Below, piece by piece: positions 17,162-25,214 of a stretch of 64,000 nucleotides of DNA; within the stretch, counting starts at the first letter, position 1; every line of letters starts with the position of its first letter. Both the position numbers and the translations under genes were made by a program. The notes under the pieces were generated by a model that had not been told where the DNA came from, did not search any database, and saw nothing but the letters and a program-made list of their open reading frames with translations. Source of the stretch: Novosphingobium lindaniclasticum LE124 (GTDB taxonomy: Bacteria > Pseudomonadota > Alphaproteobacteria > Sphingomonadales > Sphingomonadaceae); the NCBI RefSeq assembly GCF_000445125.1, contig NZ_ATHL01000076.1, positions 288,501 to 352,500 on the forward strand, in the 5' to 3' direction.

Positions 17162-19939
17162 TCAATAGGTCAGGCGGGCCGTCAGACTGACGCGGCGGTC
17201 GTTCAACACGTTCGACTGCGGCCTGCTGGCAATGCCGTAATACGTGCGGTTCTCGGTATTGGTCAGGTTGACCCCGTCCAGGGTCAATGCGAAATTCGGC
17301 GTGACGGTGTAAGTGATCGAGGCGTCCAGCTGCCCGCGCGCATCGTTGAAGATCGGCAGGTTACCGCTACCATTCCCGCGCGTGGTGACGACGTACTTGC
17401 TGCGCCAGTTATAAGCGACGCGCGCTGAAAGCGGTCCCTTGTCGTAGAAGCCGATCAGGTTGTAGCTGTACTTGGACAGCAGTTCGAGCGGCACCGTCAG
17501 CTTGTTGCCTTCGTTGTCGGCCGCGTCGGGACTGGGCGCCTTGCTGTCGACATAGGTGAAGTTGGCCTGGACGCCGAAGCCGGAGAGCAAGCCGGGCAGG
17601 AAGTCGAAGAAGGTGTTGCCGCCGATCTCGAAGCCCTTGATCTTGCCGTTGTCGCCGTTGAGCGGGCGGGTGACATCGACGTTGAACGGGCCATTGCCGA
17701 AGTCGTAAGTCTCGGTGCTGGTAATGTTGGCGATGAAGCCGTCCACCTTCTTGTAGAAGGCGGCGCCGTACAGCGATCCCGTCTGCGAGAAGTACCATTC
17801 CAGCGAGGCGTCGAACTGCTTGGCCTCCAGCGGCTTCAGGAACGGATTGCCGCTCGATGCCGTGCGCAGCCCGCTACCGGAGTTGAACTCGACGATGTTG
17901 ATGTTGGGGTTGAGCTGCGAGAAGTCCGGGCGGGTGAGGCCTTTCGAGGCGGCCAGGCGAAGCTGCAGCTTGTCGCTGAAGTGATAACGCAAGTTCAGGC
18001 TGGGCAGCGCCTTGGTGTAGTTGGAATTGACGCCCAAGCCGACGTAGGAGATCGGCCCATTGCCCGGCTGACCGCCGACGATGACTTGCGGGGTCTGGAC
18101 GATGAAGCCGTCCGTCGACACCTTGGTCTTGATCACGCGCAGGCCGATATTGCCGTCGAGCGGGAAACCGGCGTCCTCGAAGTCGAACTTGGCCAGGCCG
18201 TAAGCGGTGTAGGTCTTCTCGCCTTGCGTGTTGCGATCGCTGGGGACGTAGCTCACCCCGTCCAGCAGAGACTGCCGCTGGGCATCGCTGACATAGGGCG
18301 CCAGGGCCTGGCGGGTGGCGTCATAGTCCAGAACGACGCCGCGGCTGAAGAACACGCCGCCGTCCGGCACGCCCTGGTAGCCGCGATAGAGATCGCCGCG
18401 GAAGGGGTGAACCTCGTAGAGGTTGTCCGCCAGCGCGGTCGTGCCGTAATATGCGTAAGTGCTGCTGTCGGTGACGGCGGAGCGGTCAGTATAGCGCAGG
18501 CCCGCGGAAATCGAGCGCAGGAAACCGCCGTCGAACTTGTATTCCGCGTCGAGACGCCCGGCATATTCCTTGCCCACCGAACGCTCGATGTGGTCGAGGT
18601 AGCCGCCGCCCAGCGGGGCATAGTTCGCCACGTCCGTGACGGAACCGTTGCCGTTGGCGGGATCGTTGTCGGGCAGGATGTCCATCGTCGGCACGCCGCT
18701 GCCGACGACCTGGTAGAGCCGCTCCGCGTTCGAGTGCAGGATGACGATCGAGCGCTGGCCGTCGGTGGTGCCGCGAATATACTGGAGGTCGCCGTTGACG
18801 GTGAGGTTGCCGGTGGGATTCCACTTCACATTGAGCGAAAAGTCGTTGGTGACCGACTTGCGCCGCTCGAGACTGGTGTTGGAATCGATCGGCACGTTGG
18901 CGAAAGTGCCGCTGCGGAAATTGCCGTCGTCGTCGAACGTAAAGCGCTGGGTGTAATCCGGCGTGATCGGATTGTCGCCGGTGTAGGCGAAGAAGCTGTA
19001 GTCGCCGTACTGGAACTTGTAGTCGGAGCGGACATATTCGCCGGTGAACAACAGCGTCTCGGTCGGCTTCCACTGGATGGCGGCATCGATGCCCAGGCGG
19101 CGACGGTCGCCGAGATACTGGCCGATGCCCACGCCGTGCGGCAGATAGGTGTCCTGGCCCAGGCGTCCCAGCCCGGAAGCCACCGCATAGTCGGCGGGAT
19201 CGTTCGGGGTGCCGTTCGCACCCAGCGTCTGGTCCAGTTCGTAGAAGGGCTGGCTGGAGATCTGGTCCTGGCGGAACGCGGTCTTCTGATAGGCGAAATC
19301 GACCATGACGCCGATCTCACCGATCCCGGTATTCCAGCGGTCGGAAAGAAGAAGGTTGGCCTGAGGCTTCGACTTTCCGTAAAGGTCGTAATAGTTGATG
19401 CTGGCGCTGGCAGAGGCCTTGAAGCCGTCGAAATCGAACGGCTTGCGGGTGCGCAAGTTGATGAGGCCGCCGATACCGCCCTCGATCTGGTCTGCCGAGG
19501 GGTTCTTGTAGACGTCGACGCCGGCCAGCAGTTCCGAAGGGACGTCTTCCAGGCTGAGGGTGCGTCCCCCGTTGGCGGTGAACACGTCGCGCCCGTTCAC
19601 TTCGGTACGCACCTGGCTGAGGCCGCGGATCGAGACCGAGCTGCCTTCGCCGAAACTGCGCTGGATCTGGATGCCGGTGATGCGCTGAAGCGCTTCGGCG
19701 ACGTTGCGGTCTGGCAGCTTGCCGATGTCTTCAGCGACGATGGAATCGACGATCACGTCGGAATTGCGCTTGATCGACTGCGCACTGCTGAGGCTGGCGC
19801 GCACACCGGTGACAATGATATCCTCGCTCGGCGCGACGTCCTGTGCGCTTGCGGGCGCCACCGCGCCGAGCGCCACCGTCGCCACCGAAATACCTGCCAG
19901 CAGACGCGCACGGCGCGATGCCTGATCAATCGTCCTCAT
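17162..19939 (-). CDS. TonB-dependent receptor, Xanthomonas/Caulobacter carbohydrate-uptake type
   Basis: The 925-residue receptor has a signal peptide (ending ASAQ, about residue 33) and a TonB-box-like EDIIVTGVRASL. The plug reads VAEDIGKLPDRNVAEALQRI, SVSIRGLSQVRTEVNGRDVF and DVYKNPSADQIEGGIGGLIN. This plug signature is the large receptor subfamily abundant in xanthomonads and sphingomonads and tied to plant glycan uptake. The barrel closes with RRVSLTARLTY. It heads the minus-strand operon with the mutarotase-like and GH35 genes and is divergent from the IclR regulator. The shared intergenic region has an inverted repeat suited to that regulator. A plant side-chain oligosaccharide is the likely ligand, by context only. 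Confidence 0.92.
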   Translation of the reverse strand: MRTIDQASRRARLLAGISVATVALGAVAPASAQDVAPSEDIIVTGVRASLSSAQSIKRNSDVIVDSIVAEDIGKLPDRNVAEALQRITGIQIQRSFGEGSSVSIRGLSQVRTEVNGRDVFTANGGRTLSLEDVPSELLAGVDVYKNPSADQIEGGIGGLINLRTRKPFDFDGFKASASASINYYDLYGKSKPQANLLLSDRWNTGIGEIGVMVDFAYQKTAFRQDQISSQPFYELDQTLGANGTPNDPADYAVASGLGRLGQDTYLPHGVGIGQYLGDRRRLGIDAAIQWKPTETLLFTGEYVRSDYKFQYGDYSFFAYTGDNPITPDYTQRFTFDDDGNFRSGTFANVPIDSNTSLERRKSVTNDFSLNVKWNPTGNLTVNGDLQYIRGTTDGQRSIVILHSNAERLYQVVGSGVPTMDILPDNDPANGNGSVTDVANYAPLGGGYLDHIERSVGKEYAGRLDAEYKFDGGFLRSISAGLRYTDRSAVTDSSTYAYYGTTALADNLYEVHPFRGDLYRGYQGVPDGGVFFSRGVVLDYDATRQALAPYVSDAQRQSLLDGVSYVPSDRNTQGEKTYTAYGLAKFDFEDAGFPLDGNIGLRVIKTKVSTDGFIVQTPQVIVGGQPGNGPISYVGLGVNSNYTKALPSLNLRYHFSDKLQLRLAASKGLTRPDFSQLNPNINIVEFNSGSGLRTASSGNPFLKPLEAKQFDASLEWYFSQTGSLYGAAFYKKVDGFIANITSTETYDFGNGPFNVDVTRPLNGDNGKIKGFEIGGNTFFDFLPGLLSGFGVQANFTYVDSKAPSPDAADNEGNKLTVPLELLSKYSYNLIGFYDKGPLSARVAYNWRSKYVVTTRGNGSGNLPIFNDARGQLDASITYTVTPNFALTLDGVNLTNTENRTYYGIASRPQSNVLNDRRVSLTARLTY

Positions 19940-20085
19940 GGACTTCCCCTCTCCCTGGCTCCTGCACGGAGCACGTCATTCGGAAACCGTGTTTTCGTTC
20001 CGCCACGTCATCCGGCCAAGCTGGAAGAGATGAGCACGGAGCGATGCAGCGGCTGGACGACTCCTTACTCCCAAAAGCAACGTTG

Positions 20086-20107
20086 TGAAATATAAAAATT
20101 GATTTCA
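20086..20107. promoter_or_regulatory. Candidate IclR-type operator between TonB receptor and IclR gene
   Basis: TGAAAT and ATTTCA form an inverted repeat separated by ten AT-rich bases, within the 247-base divergent region. The layout resembles operators of IclR/KdgR-type regulators (TGAAA...TTTCA). It is 80 bases before the IclR start and about 150 bases from the receptor start, so one site could control both directions. Confidence 0.45.
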
Positions 20108-20186
20108 TATTTGCATTATGGTTCTTGAACGTGGCAATTCCGGTCGACCTCGGCAAAGGTGGTGCGATCAGGTCTGGAGAGGTTAG

Positions 20187-20975
20187 ATGAACGGCAAGAC
20201 GCGCTATCAGGCGCCGGCGCTGAAAAAGGGACTGGAAATCCTCGAACTGCTAGCGGGTTCGAGCGAGCCGCTGATCATGTCCGACATATCGGCGGCGCTG
20301 GGCCGATCGGTCAGCGAGATATTCCGCATGCTTCAGGTTCTCGAGGAGCACGGGTATATCGCGCGTGCGGAGGATGGCTATAAGCTTACCAATCGCCTCT
20401 TCGCCCTGGGCATGAGCCAGCCGCCAATCCGCGACCTTGCCTCCACGGCGCTGCCGGTGATGCAGGAACTGGCGCGCAGCGTCGGGCAAAGCTGTCATCT
20501 GGCGGTGGCGTCGGGCGCGGAGATGATCGTGATCATCGCCATCGAGGCGCCCGGTCTCTCCGGGTTCGCGGTTCGCGTAGGCTATCGCCGCCCACTGCAC
20601 TTGTCGAACTCCGGCCGCATCCTTCTAGCCTTCCAGTCGCCCGAAGCACGCGCCGCCATGCTGTCGGACATTCGCAGCGCCAGCGGGGATTTCGACGAAG
20701 CTGCGCTGCTGACCCGACTCGACGCGGTTCTCGCGGCCGGCGGCGCCAGCGAGCCCAGTCCGATGCTGACCGGCATCACCGACCTTTCGGCGCCCATCCT
20801 GCTGGGCGGCAGCGCGCGGGCGGCGCTGACCGTGCCGTTCGTGGCCGGCCCGGCCAGCAAGACCACGATCGAGGAATGCAGCCTCTGCGTGCGGCAGGCG
20901 GCGACCCGGATCGGAAACGCCATGTCGCCCATCCGGCAGGCCTCTTCCCCCGCGTTCGAGGAGCAGACGGCATGA
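20187..20975 (+). CDS. IclR-family transcriptional regulator
   Basis: The 262-residue protein has the IclR layout. An N-terminal winged helix (APALKKGLEILELLAGSSEP, LGRSVSEIFRMLQVLEEHGY, DGYKLTNRLFALG, about 8-75) is followed by a GAF-like effector domain (MQELARSVGQSCHLAVASGA, GYRRPLHLSNSGRILLAFQS, ITDLSAPI). IclR proteins usually sense small sugar acids or aromatic metabolites. It leads a seven-gene operon of esterases and glycosidases and is divergent from a TonB receptor, so it is the likely local controller. The stop overlaps the next start (ATGA at 20972-20975), coupling regulator and enzyme translation. Confidence 0.92.
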   Translation: MNGKTRYQAPALKKGLEILELLAGSSEPLIMSDISAALGRSVSEIFRMLQVLEEHGYIARAEDGYKLTNRLFALGMSQPPIRDLASTALPVMQELARSVGQSCHLAVASGAEMIVIIAIEAPGLSGFAVRVGYRRPLHLSNSGRILLAFQSPEARAAMLSDIRSASGDFDEAALLTRLDAVLAAGGASEPSPMLTGITDLSAPILLGGSARAALTVPFVAGPASKTTIEECSLCVRQAATRIGNAMSPIRQASSPAFEEQTA

Positions 20976-21940
20976 CCCGGATGACCCGGCGCACCACTTT
21001 GGCCGCTGCCGCCGCGATGGCACTGCTGCCCCGGCTGGCGCAGGGGCAGACCGGTGCCGCAGACGAAGTGGTGCCGCTCTGGCCCGGCTCTCCGCCCGGC
21101 GCCTCCGGCAAGGCCATCCAGCGCAAGGTGACCGAGCAGTCCCGCGATCCCAAGCGACCGGATCGCTGGGTGACGGGGATCGACCGCCCGGTCCTGGTGG
21201 TGAAGCGTCCGGCCAGGCCCAACGGCAGCGCCATGCTGGTGGTGCCGGGCGGTGGCTACGGCTTTCTCTCCTATGACAACGAGGGGACCAGCCAGGCCGC
21301 ATGGCTCAACGCGCGCGGCGTCACCGCCTTCATCCTGCTCTACCGCCTTCCCGGCGAAGGTTGGAGCCGGCGCGAGGACGTTCCCTTGCAGGATGCGCAG
21401 CGCGCCATGCGCCTGATCCGTGCAGGCGCGGCGCGGTACGGGATCGATCCCGGCCGCGTCGGCGTGCTCGGCTTCTCCGCCGGCGGGCACCTCGCCGGAT
21501 CGCTGGCGACACGCCATTCGGAAGATGTCTATCGTCCGATCGACGAGGCCGACCGGCTGAGTGCCGCGCCGCAAGTCGCGGGCCTGGTCTATCCAGTCGT
21601 CAGCCTCGTCGCCGCTTTCGCCCATGCCGGATCGCGGGACAACCTGCTCGGTCCCGGATCGACCCCGGCCATGCAGAAGATCCGTTCGGTGGAAGCACGC
21701 GTGGACGCGGCGACGTGCCCGACCTGCCTGATCCACGCCGCCGACGACGGCCTGGTCCCACCCGCCAACAGTCTCGCCCTGTTCCAGGCCTTGCAGGAGG
21801 CGAGACGCCCCGCTGCGCTGCATGTGTTCGAGAACGGCGGTCACGGCTTCGGCGTGCGCTTGCCCGCCGCGATGCAGGCCGCCGCATGGCCTGCGCTCTT
21901 CGCCACCTTCGCGGGCGCGCACGAAGTGGCTTTCGCATGA
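20972..21940 (+). CDS. Alpha/beta-hydrolase, acetylxylan-esterase-like, Tat-type signal
   Basis: The 322-residue enzyme begins with a twin-arginine leader (MTRMTRRTTLAAAAAMALLP). Its oxyanion region is MLVVPGGGYGFLSYDNEG, its nucleophile elbow GFSAGGHLAG carries Ser169, the acid lies in HAADDGLVPP and the histidine in NGGHGFG. This is the bacterial hydrolase type often found in xylan and xyloglucan loci, where it removes O-acetyl groups from oligosaccharides. The preferred start at 20972 overlaps the IclR stop; the longer frame from 20876 lies inside the IclR gene. It is followed, again with a four-base overlap, by two SGNH esterases, so three exported esterases are co-expressed. Confidence 0.87.
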   Translation: MTRMTRRTTLAAAAAMALLPRLAQGQTGAADEVVPLWPGSPPGASGKAIQRKVTEQSRDPKRPDRWVTGIDRPVLVVKRPARPNGSAMLVVPGGGYGFLSYDNEGTSQAAWLNARGVTAFILLYRLPGEGWSRREDVPLQDAQRAMRLIRAGAARYGIDPGRVGVLGFSAGGHLAGSLATRHSEDVYRPIDEADRLSAAPQVAGLVYPVVSLVAAFAHAGSRDNLLGPGSTPAMQKIRSVEARVDAATCPTCLIHAADDGLVPPANSLALFQALQEARRPAALHVFENGGHGFGVRLPAAMQAAAWPALFATFAGAHEVAFA

Positions 21941-22740
21941 GGGATCGTGTCGCCGCCCTGACCTTCCTGGCCGGCGTGTCCACGCTGCACGCCTTGCCCG
22001 CAGCCGCGCAGCACTACCAGAGTTCGCCCGAACGCCGCACCGTCGCCGAAAAGGACTGGGGCGAGTGGCTGGGGCCTTTTCGCGCCAAGCTCGTGCCCAG
22101 CCTGATGGAGGATTTCGGGGAGCGCTACCTCTACGCCTCCGCGAATGCCGCCCTGCCCGCGCCGCGCCCGGGCGAGCGACGCGTGGTGTTCCTGGGCGAC
22201 TCGATCACCGATCGCTGGAACCTGGCCGCCAGCTTTCCCGGCAGGCGCTACATCAATCGCGGGATCGGCAGTCAAGTGACTGCGCAGATGATCCTGCGCT
22301 TCCACCAGGACGTGATCGCGCTGAAACCCTCTGCGGTCGTGGTGCTGGCCGGCATCAACGACTTGCAAGGCTTCCTCCAGCACGAAACGACCGAGCAGAT
22401 CGAGGCGAACTGGGAAACCATGGCCGACCTTGCCGATGCTCACGGGATCAGGATGGTGTTCGGCGCGCTGCTGCCCGTGAATGACTATACCCCGGCGGCG
22501 AAGGACGTTCTAAAGGAGCGGGATCCGGTGCGGATCCGCGCCTTGAACGCCTGGCTGCGCGCCTTCTGCAAGCGCCGGGGCTATGCCTTTGCCGACTACT
22601 TCACGCCGTTGGCCGACGAGAGAGGCCTGATGGCGGCCCGCTTCACGCAGGACGGCGTTCATCCGCTCGACGACGGCTATGCCGTGATGGCCCCGGTCGC
22701 CCAGCGCGCCATCGATCAGGCACTCGGAGACGAAAAATGA
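21937..22740 (+). CDS. SGNH/GDSL esterase, exported (first of two)
   Basis: The 267-residue product has a signal peptide (ending AAAQ) and the SGNH blocks in order. Block I with nucleophile serine is VVFLGDSITDRW, the oxyanion glycine is in NRGIGSQVTAQM, block III is VVLAGINDLQG, and block V with the catalytic Asp/His is FTQDGVHPLDDGY. Such enzymes act on acetylated sugars and other small esters. Starts at 21937 (ATGA overlap with the hydrolase stop) and ends overlapping the next start. The much longer open frame from 21301 lies inside the upstream gene and is not the real start. It is related to the following gene but has a distinct N-terminus. Confidence 0.88.
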   Translation: MRDRVAALTFLAGVSTLHALPAAAQHYQSSPERRTVAEKDWGEWLGPFRAKLVPSLMEDFGERYLYASANAALPAPRPGERRVVFLGDSITDRWNLAASFPGRRYINRGIGSQVTAQMILRFHQDVIALKPSAVVVLAGINDLQGFLQHETTEQIEANWETMADLADAHGIRMVFGALLPVNDYTPAAKDVLKERDPVRIRALNAWLRAFCKRRGYAFADYFTPLADERGLMAARFTQDGVHPLDDGYAVMAPVAQRAIDQALGDEK

Positions 22741-23540
22741 AGCAGAGCCGCATCCCCCTTGTCGCACTCGCTCTCGTAACCGCCCGCCCCGCTCTCGCGG
22801 AGACGGCGGTCCCCGGCGATCCGCACGCCGCCGATCCGGTCGGCATTGTCGCCGATCCCTGCCCCGTTCACCCTGCCCCCAGCGACGCGGCGGGATGGCA
22901 CCTGTGGAACCTGCATATGCTCACGCGCGATTTCGGACAGGTCTGCCGTTATGCCGCAGCAAACCGGGCGCTTGCGGGGCAGAAGGTCTCGGTCGTGTTC
23001 ATGGGCGATTCCATCACCGACAACTGGATCAACGCCGATCCCCAGCTCTTTACCGGCGGGCTCGTCGATCGCGGCATCAGCGGCCAGACGACGGCCCAGA
23101 TGCTGGTGCGCTTCCGGCAGGACGTCATCGCCCTGAAGCCGCAGGCGGTGCATATCATGGCCGGCACCAACGATATCGCCGGCAATACCGGCGCCGCGAC
23201 GATGGAGACTGTCTTCGGCAATATCCAGAGCATGGCGGAACTGGCCCGTGCTCACGGGATCAGGGTGATCATCGCCTCGATCCCGCCTGCGGCCGCCTTT
23301 CCCTGGAGCCCGGCGCTGAAACCGGCGGCTCAAGTGGCCGAAATGAATGCCCGGCTTGCCGCCTATGCCCGCGCGCGTGGATATGCCTTCGTCGACTACC
23401 ACCGCGCGATGGCGCAAACGGACGGGGCGATGAAGCCGGGGCTTTCCACCGACGGCGTCCATCCCACGCCGCAGGGCTATAAGGTGATGCGACCTCTCGC
23501 GCTGGCGGCGATCGCCAGGACCCTGGGAACCAAACCATGA
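22737..23540 (+). CDS. SGNH/GDSL esterase, exported (second of two)
   Basis: This 267-residue protein has a signal peptide (ending ALAE) and its own SGNH blocks: VVFMGDSITDNW, DRGISGQTTAQMLVRFRQD, IMAGTNDIAGN and STDGVHPTPQGY. A histidine- and cysteine-containing segment (ADPCPVHPAPSDAAGW) precedes the catalytic domain. It shares the catalytic core with the preceding gene, indicating tandem duplication. Its start overlaps the preceding stop and its stop overlaps the fucosidase start (ATGA in both cases). Esterase function on polymer-linked acyl groups is inferred from context. Confidence 0.88.
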   Translation: MKQSRIPLVALALVTARPALAETAVPGDPHAADPVGIVADPCPVHPAPSDAAGWHLWNLHMLTRDFGQVCRYAAANRALAGQKVSVVFMGDSITDNWINADPQLFTGGLVDRGISGQTTAQMLVRFRQDVIALKPQAVHIMAGTNDIAGNTGAATMETVFGNIQSMAELARAHGIRVIIASIPPAAAFPWSPALKPAAQVAEMNARLAAYARARGYAFVDYHRAMAQTDGAMKPGLSTDGVHPTPQGYKVMRPLALAAIARTLGTKP

Positions 23541-25165
23541 TGGATCTGCAACGCCGCGCGTTCCTGGCCGGCGCCGCTGCCCTTAGCCTCGCCCAGGCGG
23601 CCCGTGCCGCCAGCGCCATGGGCACGGCGCCCGGCCCGGTCAGGCCCACATGGTCCTCGCTGGTGAACCACTACCGCTACCCCGAGTGGTTTCGCGACGC
23701 CAAGCTCGGACTCTGGTCGCACTGGGGGCCGCAGTCGGTCCCCGGACAGGGCGATTGGTACGGCCGCTTCATGTACATGCAGGGCCACCCCATGTACGAG
23801 CATCACCTGAAGACCTACGGCCATCCCTCGGTCGAGGGCATGAAGGACATCCAGAACCGCTGGAAGGGCGAACGCTGGGATCCCGACGCGCTGATCGATC
23901 GCTACAAGCGGGCCGGCGCCAAGTACTTCGTCGCTCTTGCCTGCCACCACGACAATCTCGACTGCTATGACAGCCGCTACCATGCCTGGAACAGCCTGCG
24001 CGTGGGCCCCGGCAAGGATGTCGTCGGGATCTGGGAGAAAGCCGCGCGCAAGGCCGGGCTGCGCTTCGGCGTCTCCAACCACGCCGCCCATGCCTGGCAC
24101 TGGTATCAGACCGCCTATGGCTACGATCCGACCGGCCCGCGCAAGGGCGTGCGCTACGACGCTTTCCGCCTGCGCAAGCGAGACGGCCAGGGGCAATGGT
24201 GGGACGGACTGGACCCGCAGGAACTTTACACCGGGGGGCACGCCGTTCTACCCGACGGGATCGACAGCATAGAGGCGATGAACGCCTGGCACGATGCCAA
24301 CAACGGCCAGTGGATCGAAAGCGGCCCCAAAGACGACCCCGCCTACGTCACCCGCTGGCTGCTGCGCCAGACCGACCTGATCGACAAGTACCGGCCGGAC
24401 CTGGTCTACTTCGACGACTACGGTTTGCCGTTCGGCCCGGTCGGGCTGGAGGCAGCGGCGGACTACTACAATCGTTCGATTCAATGGCACGGCAAGATCG
24501 ACGTGGTCCTGACCGCCAAGCAGCTCTCGCCCGAGGCGCGTTTCGGCGTCGTCCAGGATGTGGAACGCGGCTATACCGACCATATCTGGGACGAACCCTG
24601 GCAGACCGACACCTGCATCGGCGACTGGTTCTACAACGTCGCCCGCCTCAACGACAAAAGCTACAAGACCGCCGAAGACGTGATCCAGCGCCTGGCGGAC
24701 GTCGTTTCGAAGAACGGCAACCTGCTGCTCTCGATCCCGCAACCGGGAGACGGCTCGATCGACGGCGAAGAGGAGAAGATCCTCGACGAAATGACGACAT
24801 GGATGAAGACCGGCAGCGAGGCGATCTTCGGCTCGCGTCCCTGGCGGCGTTATGGCGAAGGCCCGACCCTCCCGGCGGTCGGCATGCAGAACGAGGAGAA
24901 GGCCAAGCCTTTCACCGCGCGCGACATTCGCTTCACCACCAACAAGGGCGCACTCTATGCCCTGGTGCTGGGCAAGCCGGAGCGGGACGTGACGATCACT
25001 TCGCTCGCCGCAGGCCCCAAGGCCGGCGTCGTCGAGCGCGTGACTCTGCTCGGAGGCGGCCCTCTGGCGCATCGCCGGGACCACCGGGGCTTGCACGTAG
25101 AATTTCCGCGCCAGACTGCGGGCTTCGTGCCCACCTTGCGCATCGAAGGACGCGGACTGGTCTGA
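23537..25165 (+). CDS. GH29 alpha-L-fucosidase, Tat-exported
   Basis: The 542-residue enzyme starts with QRRAFLAGAAALSLAQ, a twin-arginine signal. The GH29 barrel opens with WFRDAKLGLWSHWGPQSVP and has YFVALACHHDNLDCYDS, RFGVSNHAAHAW and DLVYFDDYGLPF, where Asp293 is the expected nucleophile. NLLLSIPQPGDGSID and a C-terminal beta domain follow. It would remove alpha-L-fucose from imported oligosaccharides. It lies in the IclR operon, overlapping the SGNH esterase stop by four bases and followed 49 bases later by GH31. A fucosidase with GH31 and GH35 is what fucogalactoxyloglucan needs, but fucosylated pectin or arabinogalactan side chains are alternatives. Confidence 0.9.
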   Translation: MMDLQRRAFLAGAAALSLAQAARAASAMGTAPGPVRPTWSSLVNHYRYPEWFRDAKLGLWSHWGPQSVPGQGDWYGRFMYMQGHPMYEHHLKTYGHPSVEGMKDIQNRWKGERWDPDALIDRYKRAGAKYFVALACHHDNLDCYDSRYHAWNSLRVGPGKDVVGIWEKAARKAGLRFGVSNHAAHAWHWYQTAYGYDPTGPRKGVRYDAFRLRKRDGQGQWWDGLDPQELYTGGHAVLPDGIDSIEAMNAWHDANNGQWIESGPKDDPAYVTRWLLRQTDLIDKYRPDLVYFDDYGLPFGPVGLEAAADYYNRSIQWHGKIDVVLTAKQLSPEARFGVVQDVERGYTDHIWDEPWQTDTCIGDWFYNVARLNDKSYKTAEDVIQRLADVVSKNGNLLLSIPQPGDGSIDGEEEKILDEMTTWMKTGSEAIFGSRPWRRYGEGPTLPAVGMQNEEKAKPFTARDIRFTTNKGALYALVLGKPERDVTITSLAAGPKAGVVERVTLLGGGPLAHRRDHRGLHVEFPRQTAGFVPTLRIEGRGLV

Positions 25166-25214
25166 CGCACGGCGACAACCGGTTGGATTCAAAAGCAGAG
25201 AACAGGGGAGTGCG

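Noticed and set aside
19981..20005. CGGAA...TTCCG arms as an IclR operator
   Set aside because: Arms are short and only partly complementary; the repeat at 20086-20107 is better placed and more symmetrical.
17981..20095. 704-residue plus-strand open frame
   Set aside because: Antisense to a TonB receptor; valine/aspartate-rich shadow with no domain, and it runs through the divergent promoter.
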